Below are positions 7,765-13,525 of a DNA stretch of 13,525 nucleotides, in pieces. This stretch comes from Akkermansiaceae bacterium (GTDB lineage Bacteria; Verrucomicrobiota; Verrucomicrobiia; Verrucomicrobiales; Akkermansiaceae): positions 1-13,525 of the forward strand of contig JALOTR010000147.1 of assembly GCA_025457805.1 (NCBI GenBank), read 5' to 3'. The position numbers were made by a program, and so were the translations under genes. The notes under the pieces are model-generated. The model did not search any database, was not told the origin of the DNA, and saw only the letters and a list, made by a program, of their open reading frames with translations. Every line of letters begins with the position of its first letter. Positions within the stretch are counted from its first letter, which is position 1.

Positions 7765-8172
7765 TCAGCCCTGGGATGTCCAATCTTCCACCACGAGGCC
7801 CGGAACACGGGCGAACTCGTCTACATTTCCCGTTGCTACCACGAGCCCACGAGACCGGGCGATGCTCGCAATCAGGAGATCATGGCTGCCAATCAGACTC
7901 CCCGAAAGTTCGAGGGAGTGACGGATATCCGCATAATGCGTGGCCGCCAGATCATCAAATGGCAGGGACACATACGGGGCGAGGGTCTCCGCGACGATTG
8001 CCTGGCGACGCTCTGAATTTCCATATTTCAACGCGCCGTGGTATAGCTCTGCCTTGATCAACGAACAGATTGCGATTTCGTTCGCGTGGATCGAACGGAG
8101 CTTCGCTTCGACGAATGAGTTCCTCGACTTGAGGTAGTGAATCCACACGTTGGTGTCCGCAAGATAGTGCAT
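7765..8172 (-). CDS. vapC: VapC-type PIN-domain toxin
   Basis: 135 residues from ATG at 8172. That A is shared with the antitoxin stop (TAATG), and AAGGTGG lies two bases upstream; a GTG at 8178 would add two residues and is less likely. The protein opens with HYLADTNVWIHYL, the standard PIN start. The four acidic/polar active-site positions are visible as D6, E42 (in KAELYHG), D98 (in IGSHDLLIA) and N116/D118 (in TGNVDEFARVPGL). VapC proteins are Mg2+-dependent endoribonucleases in the cytoplasm, often cutting tRNA or rRNA, and are held inactive by the co-expressed antitoxin. Length and motif spacing are complete, so the toxin should be active. The target RNA cannot be told from sequence. 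Confidence 0.93.
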   Translation of the reverse strand: MHYLADTNVWIHYLKSRNSFVEAKLRSIHANEIAICSLIKAELYHGALKYGNSERRQAIVAETLAPYVSLPFDDLAATHYADIRHSLELSGSLIGSHDLLIASIARSRGLVVATGNVDEFARVPGLVVEDWTSQG

Positions 8173-8414
8173 TACCACCTTGGTGCAGGATCAAGCGCCG
8201 GTTGTTCAGGACGATTCAAAGGTTGCCCCTCGAAACTGCCGGCCGTCTTCTCAAAATAGCCGGGCGGATAACCTTTCAACGATGGGTCTGGAGATGCTCC
8301 ATTCTCGGTATTTGAAGCACGTGCTTTCAGGAACACAATAAAATCCAATGCCTCCCTGGCGATCTCCTCGGGGGCACCTTTCAATTCAGCGATGGCTTGT
8401 TCCACTGAACTCAT
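8172..8414 (-). CDS. vapB: VapB-like antitoxin (DUF2281-type)
   Basis: 80 residues from ATG at 8414; a GTG at 8420 is an alternative start adding two residues. Residues 11-32 form the helix LKGAPEEIAREALDFIVFLK, the pattern of DUF2281-type antitoxins ('lPeel..evldFi.fLk.r'). The C-terminal part (about 48-75: 'GYPPGYFEKTAGSFEGQPLN') resembles the toxin-binding tail of VapB-like proteins. No AbrB or ribbon-helix-helix DNA-binding motif is evident, so autoregulation by this protein alone is uncertain. The stop overlaps the vapC start by one base, the usual coupled arrangement. It starts 51 bases after the stop of the sulfatase-fold gene on the same strand and its bases look somewhat less GC-rich than its neighbours, consistent with an acquired module. 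Confidence 0.85.
   Translation of the reverse strand: MSSVEQAIAELKGAPEEIAREALDFIVFLKARASNTENGASPDPSLKGYPPGYFEKTAGSFEGQPLNRPEQPALDPAPRW
8175..8181 (-). promoter_or_regulatory. Ribosome binding site of vapC
   Basis: On the reverse strand AAGGTGG lies two bases before the vapC ATG, inside the end of vapB. It is the only clear Shine-Dalgarno-like sequence I see before any start in the window, and it supports the ATG at 8172 over the GTG at 8178, which lies within it. Confidence 0.55.
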
Positions 8415-8465
8415 GCACACATCATGATCGAATTCGTAGCTGACGGCAACTCCGTAATTTCCAAC

Positions 8466-10679
8466 TCACGGCTCGCCTGCCGGAAAGATTCCGGCGATGG
8501 GCGTTTCGGTTTTTTCATCCATCCAGCGCTCGAGCGCGGCACGCATCGGCGCGAGGACTTCCGGGCGGGACTCGGCGAGATCCGTCTCGCCATGGGGATC
8601 GGAGGCCATGTGAAAGAGCCCGAAGTGGCGGCCACCTTGTGCGGTGGGCGTGCAGACGAGTTTCCAATCGCGCGTTCTCAGACAGCGCTGTTTGGCTTGC
8701 ACCAGCCGCTCGCGGTATTCCGGCTTGAGCACGAATTGATAGTTATAATCTTCATCAATCATCGTCATCTCATCCATCGGCGGCAGCTTGGGGCGCTCGA
8801 CTCCTTTGACGCTGAACTGGATGAAAGGAAATCCCGTCTCACCATAAAACGGCAGGTGCACCGGTGTTTCCGTCCCACGCATCCAGCCCGCGAAACTGCG
8901 GCCCTGCCATGTGGGCGATTTTTCAATACCCGTCAGATCCGCCAGCGTGGGGGCGATGTCGATGAGCCTCACGGTTTCCGGAATCACCTTCGGCTCCACA
9001 CCCGGAACATGCACGATCATCGGCACGAGATTGGCCTGAAGGCCGCCATTGAAGGTGAGCCCGTGACCCAGCGTCACACCCGGCTCGTAGAGGTCGTCGC
9101 CATGATCCGAGGTGATGATGATGATGGTGTTGTCCGACAAACCGTTGCGCTCGATGGCTTTCACGATGCGGTCCACGCAATCGTCAAACTGCCGGGTGCA
9201 ACCATCATAAAGCGCGCGGATTTGCGCCACTTCTTTTTCGGACAGCGCCTTCCACTTGGATTCCAGGTCCGTGCCGCCGATGAAGTTATCAATATCAAAG
9301 TCCACACCACTGTGGTTCTTCCCCTGATAGGCGGGATCCGCGAACATGCTCACATACGGCTCCGCACTGCGGTAAGGCAGATGATTGCAGGAATAAAACA
9401 CATGCCAGAAGAACGGCTTGTCGGACGAGGCCGCAGCCTCAAGACGCTTCTCAACCCGCTCGGTCACGACCTTGGGTGTGACAAACTGCGCGAAGGCCTG
9501 AAGTTGCGGGAAAATGCGGTAGCCCAGCGCATTGTCAAAATACAAGGGCACCACAAAGTGTGCCATCACCACGGCCTGGCTCATGTAAATCTTGAAGTTA
9601 TCAAAACTGGAAACGGATATCTCTTCGAAATCCAGCGGCAGCACTTCATAATATCCCGCACACCAGTCACCGATCGCCGCCGTGCTGTAGCCACGCTCCC
9701 GCAGCAGTTTTGCAATCGGCACAATCCGCTTCTTGGTCGCTTCCACCGTCTCGCGATCCGGATACATCTGGCGGATGCCATGGCTTTGCGGATACTGGGA
9801 GGACATGAGTTGCACTCCGGATTCCATGGTCGAAGCGATCGAAGTATAACATCTTTCAAATCTCACCGACCTCGCGGCCAGCGCATCGATCGCAGGCGAT
9901 ACTCCCGCCGCAGCCAGGCCATCCTGGCGCGCCGGACGGTAACCGGCACATCCGAGCTTGTCGCCCCGCAATGAATCGGAACCTATGATGATCACATTCG
10001 GCGCGCGGTTCGCAGTGGCACTGGCCGGTTCCTGTTTCGATGCAAGATGACGGAACCCGATCACCGAGGCCGCCAGCACGCCGGCCACACCGGCCACGAT
10101 CCATCCGGGCTTGCCGCGGCGATGGATTTGCCAAACGAGCGCTCCGGCGATGAATGCGATGGGAAAAACCGTGAACAGCAGGAACAGGCCCGTTGGTTTG
10201 ATCGACTCCGGCATGAAATCAAATGCCTTGTAATACCAGTGGCCGAACTCCGCTTCATTGAGGAAATACGGCCGCGTCTTCATCAAACGCAAGGTGCAAT
10301 AGCCATGCATCAATGCCGTGATGACCAAACTCCGCAGAATGATCGCCGGCGGCTTGCGGAACTTGGAATGATTGCTCCACCAGGTGACGAGCGGTTGCGC
10401 CAGCAGGGCCGCTCCTACCGCGAGGATGACATAAGCCACCACCATCAGCAGGTTCTGTTTCACCAGGAAACCCAGATGCTGCTCGCGGGCGAGCGCACTG
10501 AACTTGTTCATCATCTCACCCGAAGACTGCGTCAGCCGCCAGAGTGCGAAAGCATATTGATAGGAGAGAAATGCCACGGCTCCCACAAGCACCGTCATGA
10601 AGGTAACGGTCGCAGGGCGTCGGCGGGTAGGCTTGGATGCAGTCAAGGGAGTGGAGTCTTGCAGCAGGCTGCCAGGCAA
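8466..10679 (-). CDS. Membrane-anchored sulfatase-fold enzyme with Thr nucleophile (LtaS-like architecture)
   Basis: 737 residues. The TTG at 10679 is used because the preceding stop (TGA, 10682-10680) abuts it and the first membrane helix is preceded by positively charged RRR; a shorter start at Met28 is possible. Five hydrophobic segments (about 26-47, 71-98, 111-130, 162-184, 192-209) are followed by an alkaline-phosphatase-superfamily domain from about 227. Visible metal/active-site elements are D235 in IIGSDSLRGD, H433 in NHLPY, D525-H526 in TSDHGD and H539 in LGHG. Where sulfatases have C-x-P-x-R (after CYT and before QYP..HG), this protein reads T284-M-E-S-G. No formylglycine can form, and Thr is the nucleophile as in LtaS and phosphoethanolamine transferases. 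It is therefore more likely a periplasmic phosphotransferase or phosphodiesterase acting on lipid-linked substrates than a sulfatase; the substrate is unknown. A vapBC pair follows. Confidence 0.88.
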   Translation of the reverse strand: MPGSLLQDSTPLTASKPTRRRPATVTFMTVLVGAVAFLSYQYAFALWRLTQSSGEMMNKFSALAREQHLGFLVKQNLLMVVAYVILAVGAALLAQPLVTWWSNHSKFRKPPAIILRSLVITALMHGYCTLRLMKTRPYFLNEAEFGHWYYKAFDFMPESIKPTGLFLLFTVFPIAFIAGALVWQIHRRGKPGWIVAGVAGVLAASVIGFRHLASKQEPASATANRAPNVIIIGSDSLRGDKLGCAGYRPARQDGLAAAGVSPAIDALAARSVRFERCYTSIASTMESGVQLMSSQYPQSHGIRQMYPDRETVEATKKRIVPIAKLLRERGYSTAAIGDWCAGYYEVLPLDFEEISVSSFDNFKIYMSQAVVMAHFVVPLYFDNALGYRIFPQLQAFAQFVTPKVVTERVEKRLEAAASSDKPFFWHVFYSCNHLPYRSAEPYVSMFADPAYQGKNHSGVDFDIDNFIGGTDLESKWKALSEKEVAQIRALYDGCTRQFDDCVDRIVKAIERNGLSDNTIIIITSDHGDDLYEPGVTLGHGLTFNGGLQANLVPMIVHVPGVEPKVIPETVRLIDIAPTLADLTGIEKSPTWQGRSFAGWMRGTETPVHLPFYGETGFPFIQFSVKGVERPKLPPMDEMTMIDEDYNYQFVLKPEYRERLVQAKQRCLRTRDWKLVCTPTAQGGRHFGLFHMASDPHGETDLAESRPEVLAPMRAALERWMDEKTETPIAGIFPAGEP

Positions 10680-11804
10680 TCAAGAACCGGTATCGGGGGG
10701 TTCCACATAGAGCCAGCGCGTGTTGACCAGCTTTTCAATCACCGCACCGCGGCGGGACGCGAGCCCTTCCGGAATCGAGAGCCGGAGAATCAGGGTCGCC
10801 CGACCCACCGGATTCTGGCTGATCAGTTGTTCGATCGCCTTTGCCTCCTCACTGCCCGCATGGGCATAGCCAAACAAAGTCTCCTCACTGTCCAAGGCCG
10901 TCAGCCGGAAACTCGTCCACAGATCCGAGTCCGCGAACTCATGGCTGTAAAAACTGTCCCGCTCCACATACACCCGGAAATCCAGCGAGGTCCCCGTCGG
11001 CCGGCGCGTCACAAATTCATCCCAGGCCATCGGTTGTTGGCAGACGAGCGTTTCCCAATCCATCAGCGGCTGCCCGTCCTCATCGATCTCGATGATCATG
11101 TTGCGGGTCATGCCGTTTTCCAGAATCACAGATGCCATCCAGAAATTCCCGCGATTGTCCAAGGTCAGCGGCTGCATCACCTTGACCGACCGGAGCTTTG
11201 CGGAAAACACCGGCTTGTCGGCGTAATACTCCTTGATCAGCGGCGCGACCCGCTCGCGATGGCGCACCATACCCGTCAGGGCCTCCACCGACTTGGCGCT
11301 GAAATACGCACGCAACTGGCGGTCGATGCGGTCCACCAACTGCGTTGCCTCCATTTCCTCCTTTTCCTCATCCACCAACACCGATTGGGTCGCCTCCCGG
11401 ATCTGATTGAGTTGCTCGTCGGCTTCTTCCACCCGGGTCAGGGACCAAATCACAGCCCCGGTGATCGTCAGCCCGATCAGGGCAAACCAGCCCCACGGAA
11501 TCGGATTCCGCCGCACCGTCGCCTCACCCCAGTTTTCCTCCAGCAAATCCTGATTGGCAATCTCCGGCTCGATCAGCAGCTCGATCCCCGGTTGGTGCGT
11601 CCGCAACTCGATCTCCTCCCGGCTCGGCAAATCCAGCCTGCGGCTCGGCGCCTCCAAGTCCGCCTCCGCCGCCCCCAGCCGCACCGGCCTGGCATCGCGC
11701 TCGCGTGCTTCGGTCTCGCGGTTCTCGAGCCGGACGACAGGCACCGCTTCCACGGTCTCGTCATCGACGGTTCTCAGTCTCAGAGGTTTATCCTCACGCG
11801 CCAT
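10680..11804 (-). CDS. Single-pass membrane protein of unknown function
   Basis: 374 residues from ATG at 11804. The frame is open far further upstream, but that part lies antisense to the glycosyltransferase gene and is a Gly/Glu/Asp-rich shadow, so the first Met after it is chosen. Residues 1-100 are highly charged (many Glu and Arg) and probably cytoplasmic. One membrane helix follows at about 103-122 after RRNPIPW. The outside part begins with a helical stretch (about 125-190) and continues as a compact domain with 'LTLDNRGNFWMASVILENG' (near 215-233) and 'GRATLILRLSIPEG' near the end. I know no named family. The stop is immediately followed by the TTG start of the sulfatase-fold enzyme, so the two proteins are probably made together and may be partners. 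It begins 75 bases from the divergent GT28 gene. Confidence 0.8.
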   Translation of the reverse strand: MAREDKPLRLRTVDDETVEAVPVVRLENRETEARERDARPVRLGAAEADLEAPSRRLDLPSREEIELRTHQPGIELLIEPEIANQDLLEENWGEATVRRNPIPWGWFALIGLTITGAVIWSLTRVEEADEQLNQIREATQSVLVDEEKEEMEATQLVDRIDRQLRAYFSAKSVEALTGMVRHRERVAPLIKEYYADKPVFSAKLRSVKVMQPLTLDNRGNFWMASVILENGMTRNMIIEIDEDGQPLMDWETLVCQQPMAWDEFVTRRPTGTSLDFRVYVERDSFYSHEFADSDLWTSFRLTALDSEETLFGYAHAGSEEAKAIEQLISQNPVGRATLILRLSIPEGLASRRGAVIEKLVNTRWLYVEPPDTGS

Positions 11805-11879
11805 TCCGGCACTGAGGAAAGACGCAAAACTCCATCGACGCAACGCCCGTCTGCCTCTAAATCTGCCCCCGCACCCGTC
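11805..11879. promoter_or_regulatory. Divergent intergenic region between the membrane-protein and GT28 genes
   Basis: The 75 bases between two divergently facing starts must hold the signals for both directions, unless transcripts begin further away. I see no convincing -35/-10 pair. A CTCTAAAT stretch near 11854-11861 is the only AT-rich patch, and neither start has a Shine-Dalgarno sequence. The location is firm; the content is not. Confidence 0.4.
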
Positions 11880-13010
11880 ATGCAGGCCCCACCGCGCATC
11901 CTCATCGTCACCGCCGCCTTCGGCGAGGGCCACAACAGTGCCGCCCGCAATCTCGGGCTCGCACTCGATGCCGCAGGCGCCATCACCCGCGTGGCCGACC
12001 CCTGCCTGCTCGGCGCCCCCGGCATCACCTCGCTCGTCAGCCGCGCCTACCGCATCGTCACCACCCGTTTCCCCCGCATCTGGAAATGCGTCTATGATTC
12101 CACCGATCGCTGCGACTTCAGCAAACGCAGCTCCCCCGTCATGCGCTTCCCGGAACGCGCACTCGGCTCCCTGATCGATGAATTCCACCCGGACGCCATC
12201 GTCAGCACCTACCCGCTTTATCCCTATTTCCTCCGCCGCATCGCCCAAGGCATCGGTGGAAAAATTCCGGTTTTCACCGTAGTCACCGATTCCATCGAGA
12301 TCAACGCCGCCTGGCTCAAAGCTCCTACCGATTGGTGGCTCGTCACGGATTCCGCGACCTCCGCCCAAATGGTCCGCCGCCAGCTTCCTGCAGAAAAAAT
12401 CGTCGATACCGGCTTCCCCGTCCACCCCTGCTTCGCCCGGCTCAAGCCCGTCGATGCCATGGATCCCTGCGATCCCTTCCGCGTGCTCTATTTCCCCACC
12501 GCACAAACCCACCTGCTTCTCAAACACGGCCGCGCCCTGCTCGACGCCTCGCCCAAGGTCCACCTCACCATCGTCATGGGCCGCAATGTCCGCCGCCTCT
12601 ATCGACGCGCCCACGAACTCCGCATTACCCACCCCGGCCGTGTCCGCCTCATCGGCTGGACCCGCAAAGTCCCGCAACTCCTCACCAGCCACCACCTCGT
12701 CGTCGGCAAGGCCGGTGGCGCCACCGTCCACGAGGCCATCGCCGCCCACTGCCCGATGATCATCCACCACCTCGTCCCCGGTCAGGAGGAAGGAAATCTC
12801 GCCCTCCTTGAATCCATCGGCGGAGGCAGCCTCGCCGCCACCCCGGAAAGTCTCACCCGCAAGGTCCGCGATCTGCTCGCCGATCAAAACTCCGGCTGGC
12901 GATCCATGAAACACGCCCTCATCCGCCACGGCCGCAATTCCGGAGCCATCGCCGCCGCCAGCTTCATCCTCCAGAAAATCCAAACCAAGCCATCTGACAC
13001 CCGAGATTGA
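11880..13010 (+). CDS. GT28 family glycolipid glycosyltransferase (diacylglycerol glycosyltransferase/MGDG synthase-like)
   Basis: 376 residues from ATG at 11880. The frame is open much further left, but only as the shadow of the reverse-strand genes. Residues 6-22 (RILIVTAAFGEGHNSAA) carry the G-x-GH-xx-AA acceptor-side motif of MGDG synthases and UgtP/MurG relatives. 'SAQMVRRQLPAEKIVDTGFP' follows the family's '..kL...G.~.ekI..tG.P' pattern. Near residues 275-310 the sugar-nucleotide site reads VVGKAGGATVHEAIAA, then PMI and VPGQEEGN, matching the family's 'KpGG.t..EA....P.i...p.pGQEeeN'. Such enzymes sit on the inner face of the cytoplasmic membrane and transfer a sugar from a nucleotide donor to diacylglycerol or a similar lipid. 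Donor and acceptor cannot be fixed from sequence; a MurG-type role is less likely because the GQEEGN motif and short length fit glycolipid synthases. No Shine-Dalgarno sequence. Confidence 0.87.
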   Translation: MQAPPRILIVTAAFGEGHNSAARNLGLALDAAGAITRVADPCLLGAPGITSLVSRAYRIVTTRFPRIWKCVYDSTDRCDFSKRSSPVMRFPERALGSLIDEFHPDAIVSTYPLYPYFLRRIAQGIGGKIPVFTVVTDSIEINAAWLKAPTDWWLVTDSATSAQMVRRQLPAEKIVDTGFPVHPCFARLKPVDAMDPCDPFRVLYFPTAQTHLLLKHGRALLDASPKVHLTIVMGRNVRRLYRRAHELRITHPGRVRLIGWTRKVPQLLTSHHLVVGKAGGATVHEAIAAHCPMIIHHLVPGQEEGNLALLESIGGGSLAATPESLTRKVRDLLADQNSGWRSMKHALIRHGRNSGAIAAASFILQKIQTKPSDTRD

Positions 13011-13022
13011 AAATCGAGTGTC
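12996..13022 (+). terminator. Possible stem-loop at the end of the GT28 gene
   Basis: GACAC (12996-13000) can pair with GTGTC (13018-13022), and GATT (13005-13008) with AATC (13012-13015) around a GAA loop. The stop codon sits inside the hairpin and no T-run follows, so it may be only a weak barrier or an mRNA 3'-end structure. Confidence 0.25.
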
Positions 13023-13094
13023 CCCCACGCCTCTTCTCTTTTCTTGCGTCTTGCGTCTTGAAGTCTTCTGTCTCCCACTCACCTCCCCCACCCC
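13020..13094 (+). repeat. Pyrimidine-rich spacer with tandem CTTGCGT repeat
   Basis: Apart from about a dozen purines, these 75 bases on the + strand are C and T. CTTGCGT occurs twice head to tail (13043-13049, 13050-13056) and is followed by CTTGAAGTCTTCTG, a diverged continuation. The spacer separates the GT28 gene from the HAD gene and contains the region where a HAD promoter or leader would be; no promoter boxes are evident. Confidence 0.6.
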
Positions 13095-13525
13095 ATGACC
13101 TTCCTCTACGACATCGGCCGCGTCCTGCTCGACTTCGATTTTGAAACTTCCCTCACCCGCCTCCTTCCCGCCGATTGCGAGGATCCTCATGGCCGCCTGA
13201 TCCGCCTGCTCGATCGCAAGGACGACTTCGAAGCCGGGCAAATCGATCCCGTCGATTACGTTGATTGGGCACTCGAAGTGCTCGGCAGCAAAGCCACACC
13301 GGAACAGTTCCGCCACGCCTGGCAGCAGATCTTCACCCCCAACGAACCGATGTGGGAATGCGTTCGCAAACTTTCCCAAGCCGGCCACCGCCTCATTCTT
13401 TTCTCCAATACCAACGGCATCCACTGCCCCTGGGTCTTCGAGGAGTTTCCCGAATTCTCCCTGTTTCACGAGGCCGTCCTCTCCTACGAGGTCGGAGCCA
13501 TCAAACCCCACCCGCCCATCTATCA
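13095..13525 (+). CDS. YihX-like HAD phosphatase, N-terminal 143 residues (cut by window end)
   Basis: ATG at 13095 opens a frame that stays open to the window edge. The protein begins FLYDIGRVLLDFDFE, with Asp6 as the HAD nucleophile and Gly where many relatives have the second Asp (DxG, as in YihX). It continues with LILFSNTNGIH (motif II, Ser/Thr-Asn) and SYEVGAIKPHPPIY (motif III, Lys). Helical cap residues between about 22 and 90 fit a small cap of subfamily IA. YihX of E. coli is an alpha-D-glucose-1-phosphate phosphatase; substrate choice here is unknown. The last acidic motif lies beyond the window. It follows the GT28 gene by 84 bases, so shared transcription is possible but not shown. 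Confidence 0.88.
   Translation, partial: MTFLYDIGRVLLDFDFETSLTRLLPADCEDPHGRLIRLLDRKDDFEAGQIDPVDYVDWALEVLGSKATPEQFRHAWQQIFTPNEPMWECVRKLSQAGHRLILFSNTNGIHCPWVFEEFPEFSLFHEAVLSYEVGAIKPHPPIY

Noticed and set aside
7679..7783. 35-codon upstream extension of the secreted-protein gene
   Set aside because: It would place a charged, non-hydrophobic segment before a clean signal peptide and overlap the end of vapC.
8424..9974. A 516-codon + strand open frame
   Set aside because: It is the mirror of the sulfatase-fold gene, which carries recognisable active-site motifs; this frame is His/Arg-rich with no motif.
8466..10679. Annotation as a formylglycine sulfatase
   Set aside because: There is no C/S-x-P-x-R signature at the expected position; Thr284 occupies the nucleophile position.
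10047..11879. A 611-codon open frame on the + strand leading into the GT28 gene
   Set aside because: It lies opposite the sulfatase-fold and membrane-protein genes, is rich in His, Arg, Pro and Gln without family patterns, and arises from the high-GC codon use of the reverse-strand genes. Only the part from the ATG at 11880 is real.
11805..13511. Upstream extension of the 374-residue gene on the - strand (about 569 extra codons)
   Set aside because: It is antisense to the GT28 and HAD genes, dominated by Gly, Asp, Glu and Ala, and has no domain pattern, whereas both + strand proteins have clear family motifs.

Overview
The window looks like a piece of a GC-rich (about 60% by eye) chromosome from the PVC group, most likely a Verrucomicrobiota bacterium. 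The reasons are a DUF4175-like plus DUF4159 secreted/membrane gene set at the left end, a UshA-like/multiheme cytochrome c fusion, a membrane-anchored sulfatase-fold enzyme, an AsmA-like protein, and almost no Shine-Dalgarno sequences in front of otherwise convincing starts. The lineage is an inference from gene content; there is no rRNA or other marker gene here. Coding density is very high, no gap exceeds 90 bases, and I see no tRNA, rRNA, insertion sequence, CRISPR array or phage gene.

Left block, + strand, 2-5630. Four closely spaced genes run in one direction: the C-terminal end of a VWA/BatA-like membrane protein, a 962-residue DUF4175-like membrane protein with a long charged helical region, a secreted DUF4159-like protein, and a periplasmic protein joining a 5'-nucleotidase (UshA)-like domain to four c-type heme sites. 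This is probably one transcription unit. It meets the next block tail to tail with six bases between the two stop codons.

Middle block, - strand, 11804-5637, read right to left. Six co-directional genes: a single-pass membrane protein of unknown function, a five-TM sulfatase-fold enzyme whose start codon directly follows the previous stop, a vapBC-type toxin-antitoxin pair, a secreted protein of unknown function, and an AsmA-like protein whose start appears damaged or unusual. The sulfatase-fold enzyme lacks the Cys-x-Pro-x-Arg sulfatase signature and has Thr at the nucleophile position. With its five N-terminal membrane segments this looks more like a lipoteichoic-acid-synthase-type phosphotransferase/phosphodiesterase than a sulfatase.

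Right block, + strand, 11880-13525. A GT28 glycosyltransferase of the diacylglycerol glycosyltransferase/MGDG synthase group is transcribed divergently from the middle block across 75 bases. It is followed by a YihX-like HAD phosphatase cut by the window end. A glycolipid-type glycosyltransferase beside an LtaS-like enzyme suggests an envelope glycolipid or phospho-polymer module, which I offer as a hypothesis.

The most unusual non-gene signal is a 7-mer, TCTAACA, present seven times on both strands between 887 and 6416. It accounts for seven of the eight CTAA/TTAG tetramers I could find in the window and sits mostly inside genes.
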